From Pseudomonadota bacterium (lineage in GTDB: Bacteria; Pseudomonadota; Gammaproteobacteria; Steroidobacterales; Steroidobacteraceae), in NCBI GenBank assembly GCA_021808195.1, contig JAKBCE010000001.1:186001-250000 (forward strand): DNA of 64,000 bases. Direction: 5' to 3'. The notes under the pieces were generated by a model. That model worked only from the letters and a program-made list of their open reading frames with translations, was not told where the DNA came from and did not search any database. Position numbers and translations under genes: made by a program. Below are positions 61,837 to 64,000 of this stretch, piece after piece (the stretch's first letter is position 1; each line of letters opens with the position of its first letter).

Positions 61837-62220
61837 ATGAATACGAACACGATTTCTCGCAAAATCGCACTTCCGATTGCAGCCGCATTGCTCGTTGCGC
61901 TTGGCTCGGGCGCGTTTCCGGCCCCCGCGCACGCAGGCGACGTGCCCCGCGTGGCCGTGAGCTTCGCCGATCTGAATCTCTCCAATCATCTGGGTGCCGC
62001 AGTTCTTTACCGGCGCATCGAGGCCGCAGCCGTACAGGCCTGCAGAACCTCCTATCGATTCGATGAGACTGCTACAGCGCAGATCCGCAGGGTGCAATGC
62101 CAGCAGCGGGCGGTGCGTAATGCCGTCAAAACGATCCACGCACGTCTGCTGATCGCCATTTACAACGCGCATCACCGCACGCCTCTGCGGAGCACGATCG
62201 AGGTGGCCCAGGCGCGCTGA
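61837..62220 (+). CDS. UrcA family protein
   Basis: 127 residues. Signal peptide (IALPIAAALLVALGSGAFPAPAHA), then the UrcA signature VAVSFADLNLSNHLGAAVLY, RRIEAAAVQACRT, with two cysteines (QACRT, RVQCQQ). UrcA proteins are small secreted proteins common in sphingomonads, Caulobacter and Steroidobacter-like bacteria; function unknown. Start ATG at 61837 (MNTNTIS). The gene is divergent from the regulator across about 250 nt. Confidence 0.85.
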   Translation: MNTNTISRKIALPIAAALLVALGSGAFPAPAHAGDVPRVAVSFADLNLSNHLGAAVLYRRIEAAAVQACRTSYRFDETATAQIRRVQCQQRAVRNAVKTIHARLLIAIYNAHHRTPLRSTIEVAQAR

Positions 62221-62230
62221 ATGCGCAACG

Positions 62231-62254
62231 GGGCGGCGGCAGGCGCCGCCGCCC
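62231..62254 (+). terminator. GC hairpin after urcA
   Basis: Perfect 9-bp stem GGGCGGCGG / CCGCCGCCC with a 6-nt loop, 10 nt after the urcA stop. No T run, so a terminator or 3'-end stabiliser is likely but not proven. Confidence 0.5.
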
Positions 62255-62824
62255 GAGGCCGCAACCGGTGGACGGGTGGAGCATGCAAGAACACGCTTGG
62301 TCTCTGTGGCTAAAGCTCGATGCCGGAGCACGGTCTTTCTCCCCTTGCGCCAACCGCCCGATCCTTCTAAGGCTTTCCGCCCCCCCCCAGAGCCGCCTTA
62401 AGGCGGCTTCACCCACCCCCATTGCGGTCCGTCCGATCGCAGAAATTCCTTCGCCGAATGCAGAGCCGGAGCCCCCCGCGCTCCGATATCCCACCTGGTG
62501 TGGTTTCGGATGAGCCCCCCGCCTCCCCGATCGACACGATCGAGAAGGCGGGCAGACCTTTGACCAGGCGCCCCCGCGAAATCGGCTTGGGACCCAGGGC
62601 TCAGCAACCGCTGCGACTGCGAGCGGGGGGCGGGAACGCGAGACCAGATCAGCAATTCCGCCAGCGGGGACGAGATGTCTCGAGCGCTCCGCGCCGTGCA
62701 GCGGCAGAATGCCATCCACGACGACCGTATGTGCCCCCCAGATGACCCGGCTGACCGCCACCTTGACGGTGGCAAAGCACCCTCCCGCTGCAGCCGGTCG
62801 AAACCGCGCCACATCGGACGCATG
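62255..62824. other. Gene-free stretch between urcA and the aldehyde dehydrogenase
   Basis: 570 nt without a supported gene. It contains a run of nine C (62380-62388), an 18-bp perfect palindrome AGCCGCCTTAAGGCGGCT at 62391-62408, and a 6-bp stem GCCACC/GGTGGC at 62757-62773 that could mark the 3' end of the aldehyde dehydrogenase transcript. Open frames in it have no recognisable homology by eye. Confidence 0.45.
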
Positions 62825-64000
62825 CTAATGCGCCATGGTCGCCAAAGCGGCGGCGTCGAGATGTGCAATCGTGCGAGTGTCCTGAAACGCGCGCACCCCC
62901 TCGATGCCCTGTTCGCGCCCCATGCCTGAAGCCTTCATGCCGCCGAACGGCGCGCGCAGATCGAGGCGAGTGGCGCCGTGGTCATTCACCCACACGTACC
63001 CGCAGACCATCTGGCCTCCAACCCGGTTGGCAGCGTGCGGATCTGCAGTCCACACCGAACCGGCAAGACCGGCCCAGGTGTCATTTGCCATCCTGATCGC
63101 CTCAGCCTCGGTTTCGAATGGAATGACCGGGATGACCGGTCCGAACTGCTCTTCGGTCACGACACGCAATCTGAGGTCGGGATTGACCACGATGGCCGGG
63201 CGCACGAAATTTCCACCCGCCATATCCCGGCCCGGCAGCTCGCCAAACTCCAGCACCGTGGCACCGGATTCCTTCGCTTCCCTAATGAGACTCTCGACGA
63301 AGGCCTTCTGCGCAGGCGAATGCAACGGGCCCATGGTGGTGTCCTTATCGAGCCCGTAGCCGAGTTTGACCTTCTGCAGGCGCGCCGCAAGGCCATTGAC
63401 CACCTCATCGACTCGCGAGCGGTGCACGAACAGCCGCTTGGCGTTCATGCAGATCTGGCCAGTCGTGTCGTAGATTGCCGCGAACAGTCGATCCAGGTGC
63501 GTGCCGTCGAGGATGGCATCGGCAAGTACGATGGCGGCATCGTTGCCACCCAGTTCCAGCGTAACGCGCGTCAGGCTCGCGGATGCCAGCTCCATGATCC
63601 TCTTACCGCCGCCGACGGAGCCCGTGAAGCAGACTTTGGCCACGTCAGGATTGCAGATGAGTGGACTCATATTGAGATCGGGTCCGGTCACGACATTGAG
63701 CACCCCAGGGGGCAGTTCCCGGGCAATGCGCTCGACGACGCGGGTCGTGGCGAGCGGCGCGCTCAGCGGCGGCTTGACGATGACCGTGTTGCCGGCGAGT
63801 AGCGCGTGCGGCAACGATGCCCCCAGAATCGCAATGGGCCAATTGAATGGCACGATGATGGAGACCACCCCAAGCGGCTGGTAGCGCACCGTGCTATGCA
63901 CCGGAATCGCAGCAGGGATCGGCGGCAAGACCTTGGCCGCATCGACTTCATCGACGAGACTCAACGCCAGCTTCCAGCGCAGTTCGAGCACCAGGGAATC
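62825..64000 (-). CDS. Aldehyde dehydrogenase family protein (partial)
   Basis: About 391 residues of an NAD(P)-dependent aldehyde dehydrogenase whose N-terminus lies beyond the window. Landmarks: PLGVVSIIVPFNWPIAILGA, PHALLAGNTVIVKPPLSAPL, FTGSVGGGKRIMELAS, catalytic glutamate in TLELGGNDAAIVL, catalytic cysteine in TGQICMNAKRLFVH, and EEQFGPVIPVIPF. It oxidises an aldehyde to the acid; substrate unknown. Fatty aldehyde from the wax pathway or a product of the adjacent flavoprotein cluster are possibilities, but the gene is separated by a 570-nt gap. Confidence 0.92.
   Translation of the reverse strand, partial: DSLVLELRWKLALSLVDEVDAAKVLPPIPAAIPVHSTVRYQPLGVVSIIVPFNWPIAILGASLPHALLAGNTVIVKPPLSAPLATTRVVERIARELPPGVLNVVTGPDLNMSPLICNPDVAKVCFTGSVGGGKRIMELASASLTRVTLELGGNDAAIVLADAILDGTHLDRLFAAIYDTTGQICMNAKRLFVHRSRVDEVVNGLAARLQKVKLGYGLDKDTTMGPLHSPAQKAFVESLIREAKESGATVLEFGELPGRDMAGGNFVRPAIVVNPDLRLRVVTEEQFGPVIPVIPFETEAEAIRMANDTWAGLAGSVWTADPHAANRVGGQMVCGYVWVNDHGATRLDLRAPFGGMKASGMGREQGIEGVRAFQDTRTIAHLDAAALATMAH

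Noticed and set aside
22365..62812. CRISPR arrays, insertion sequences, prophage or integrase genes
   Set aside because: No regularly spaced direct repeats, transposase or integrase motifs, or terminal inverted repeats were seen anywhere in the window.

Overview
The window is 64 kb of dense, GC-rich, operon-organised chromosome from a proteobacterium. The best fit is a gammaproteobacterium of the Nevskiales/Steroidobacter type. Reasons are the UbiU/UbiV pair with E. coli-like iron-sulfur cysteine spacing, a YbiI-type zinc-finger protein with the enteric C-terminal tail, a cydABX-cydDC locus, a Marinobacter-type fatty acyl reductase plus wax synthase, an UrcA protein and a large TonB receptor. 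No rRNA, tRNA, CRISPR array, transposase or prophage gene was found. The assignment to an order is inference.

Layout. (1) 1-3.2 kb, minus strand: ubiD-ubiU-ubiV, oxygen-independent ubiquinone synthesis, behind a perfect FNR/Anr-type box. (2) 3.3-7.5 kb: RND efflux permease and adaptor. (3) 7.7-8.2 kb: an unrecognised secreted protein. (4) 8.4-14.8 kb, minus strand: cytochrome bd oxidase (cydA, cydB, an unusual two-helix CydX-like protein) and its assembly ABC exporter cydDC. (5) 15.3-24.8 kb, plus strand: an ECF sigma/RskA-type anti-sigma pair leading into a membrane-lipid modification cluster of desaturase, FAD oxidoreductase, DUF1365, two cyclopropane-synthase-type methyltransferases, DUF2878, DUF1295 and lipocalin. 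A SPOR lipoprotein follows. (6) 24.7-29.4 kb, minus strand: MarR regulator with an EmrAB/OprM-type tripartite pump behind an AT-rich palindromic operator. (7) 29.5-39.9 kb: YbiI-like protein, dipeptidyl peptidase, ABC transporter pair, NAD-dependent dehydrogenase, photolyase, P3A-type proton ATPase and an outer-membrane protein. (8) 40.1-48.1 kb: fatty acyl reductase and wax ester synthase, divergent, then a phasin-like protein, patatin, alpha/beta hydrolase and a conserved protein, which looks like a storage-lipid locus. (9) 48.2-51.5 kb: two small heat-shock proteins behind a sigma-32 promoter, a cysteine hydrolase and an L,D-transpeptidase. (10) 52.1-62.2 kb: TonB receptor, two paralogous ~700-residue phytoene-desaturase-like flavoproteins, an acetoacetate-decarboxylase-like protein, a soluble wHTH/TolB-like/TPR regulator and an UrcA protein. 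(11) a partial aldehyde dehydrogenase at the right edge.

Together the genes describe a bacterium that switches between oxygen-rich and oxygen-poor growth (bd oxidase, anaerobic quinone route), remodels its membrane fatty acids under sigma-factor control, stores neutral lipid, and carries one uncharacterised oxidative pathway (region 10) that is the best candidate for new biology.
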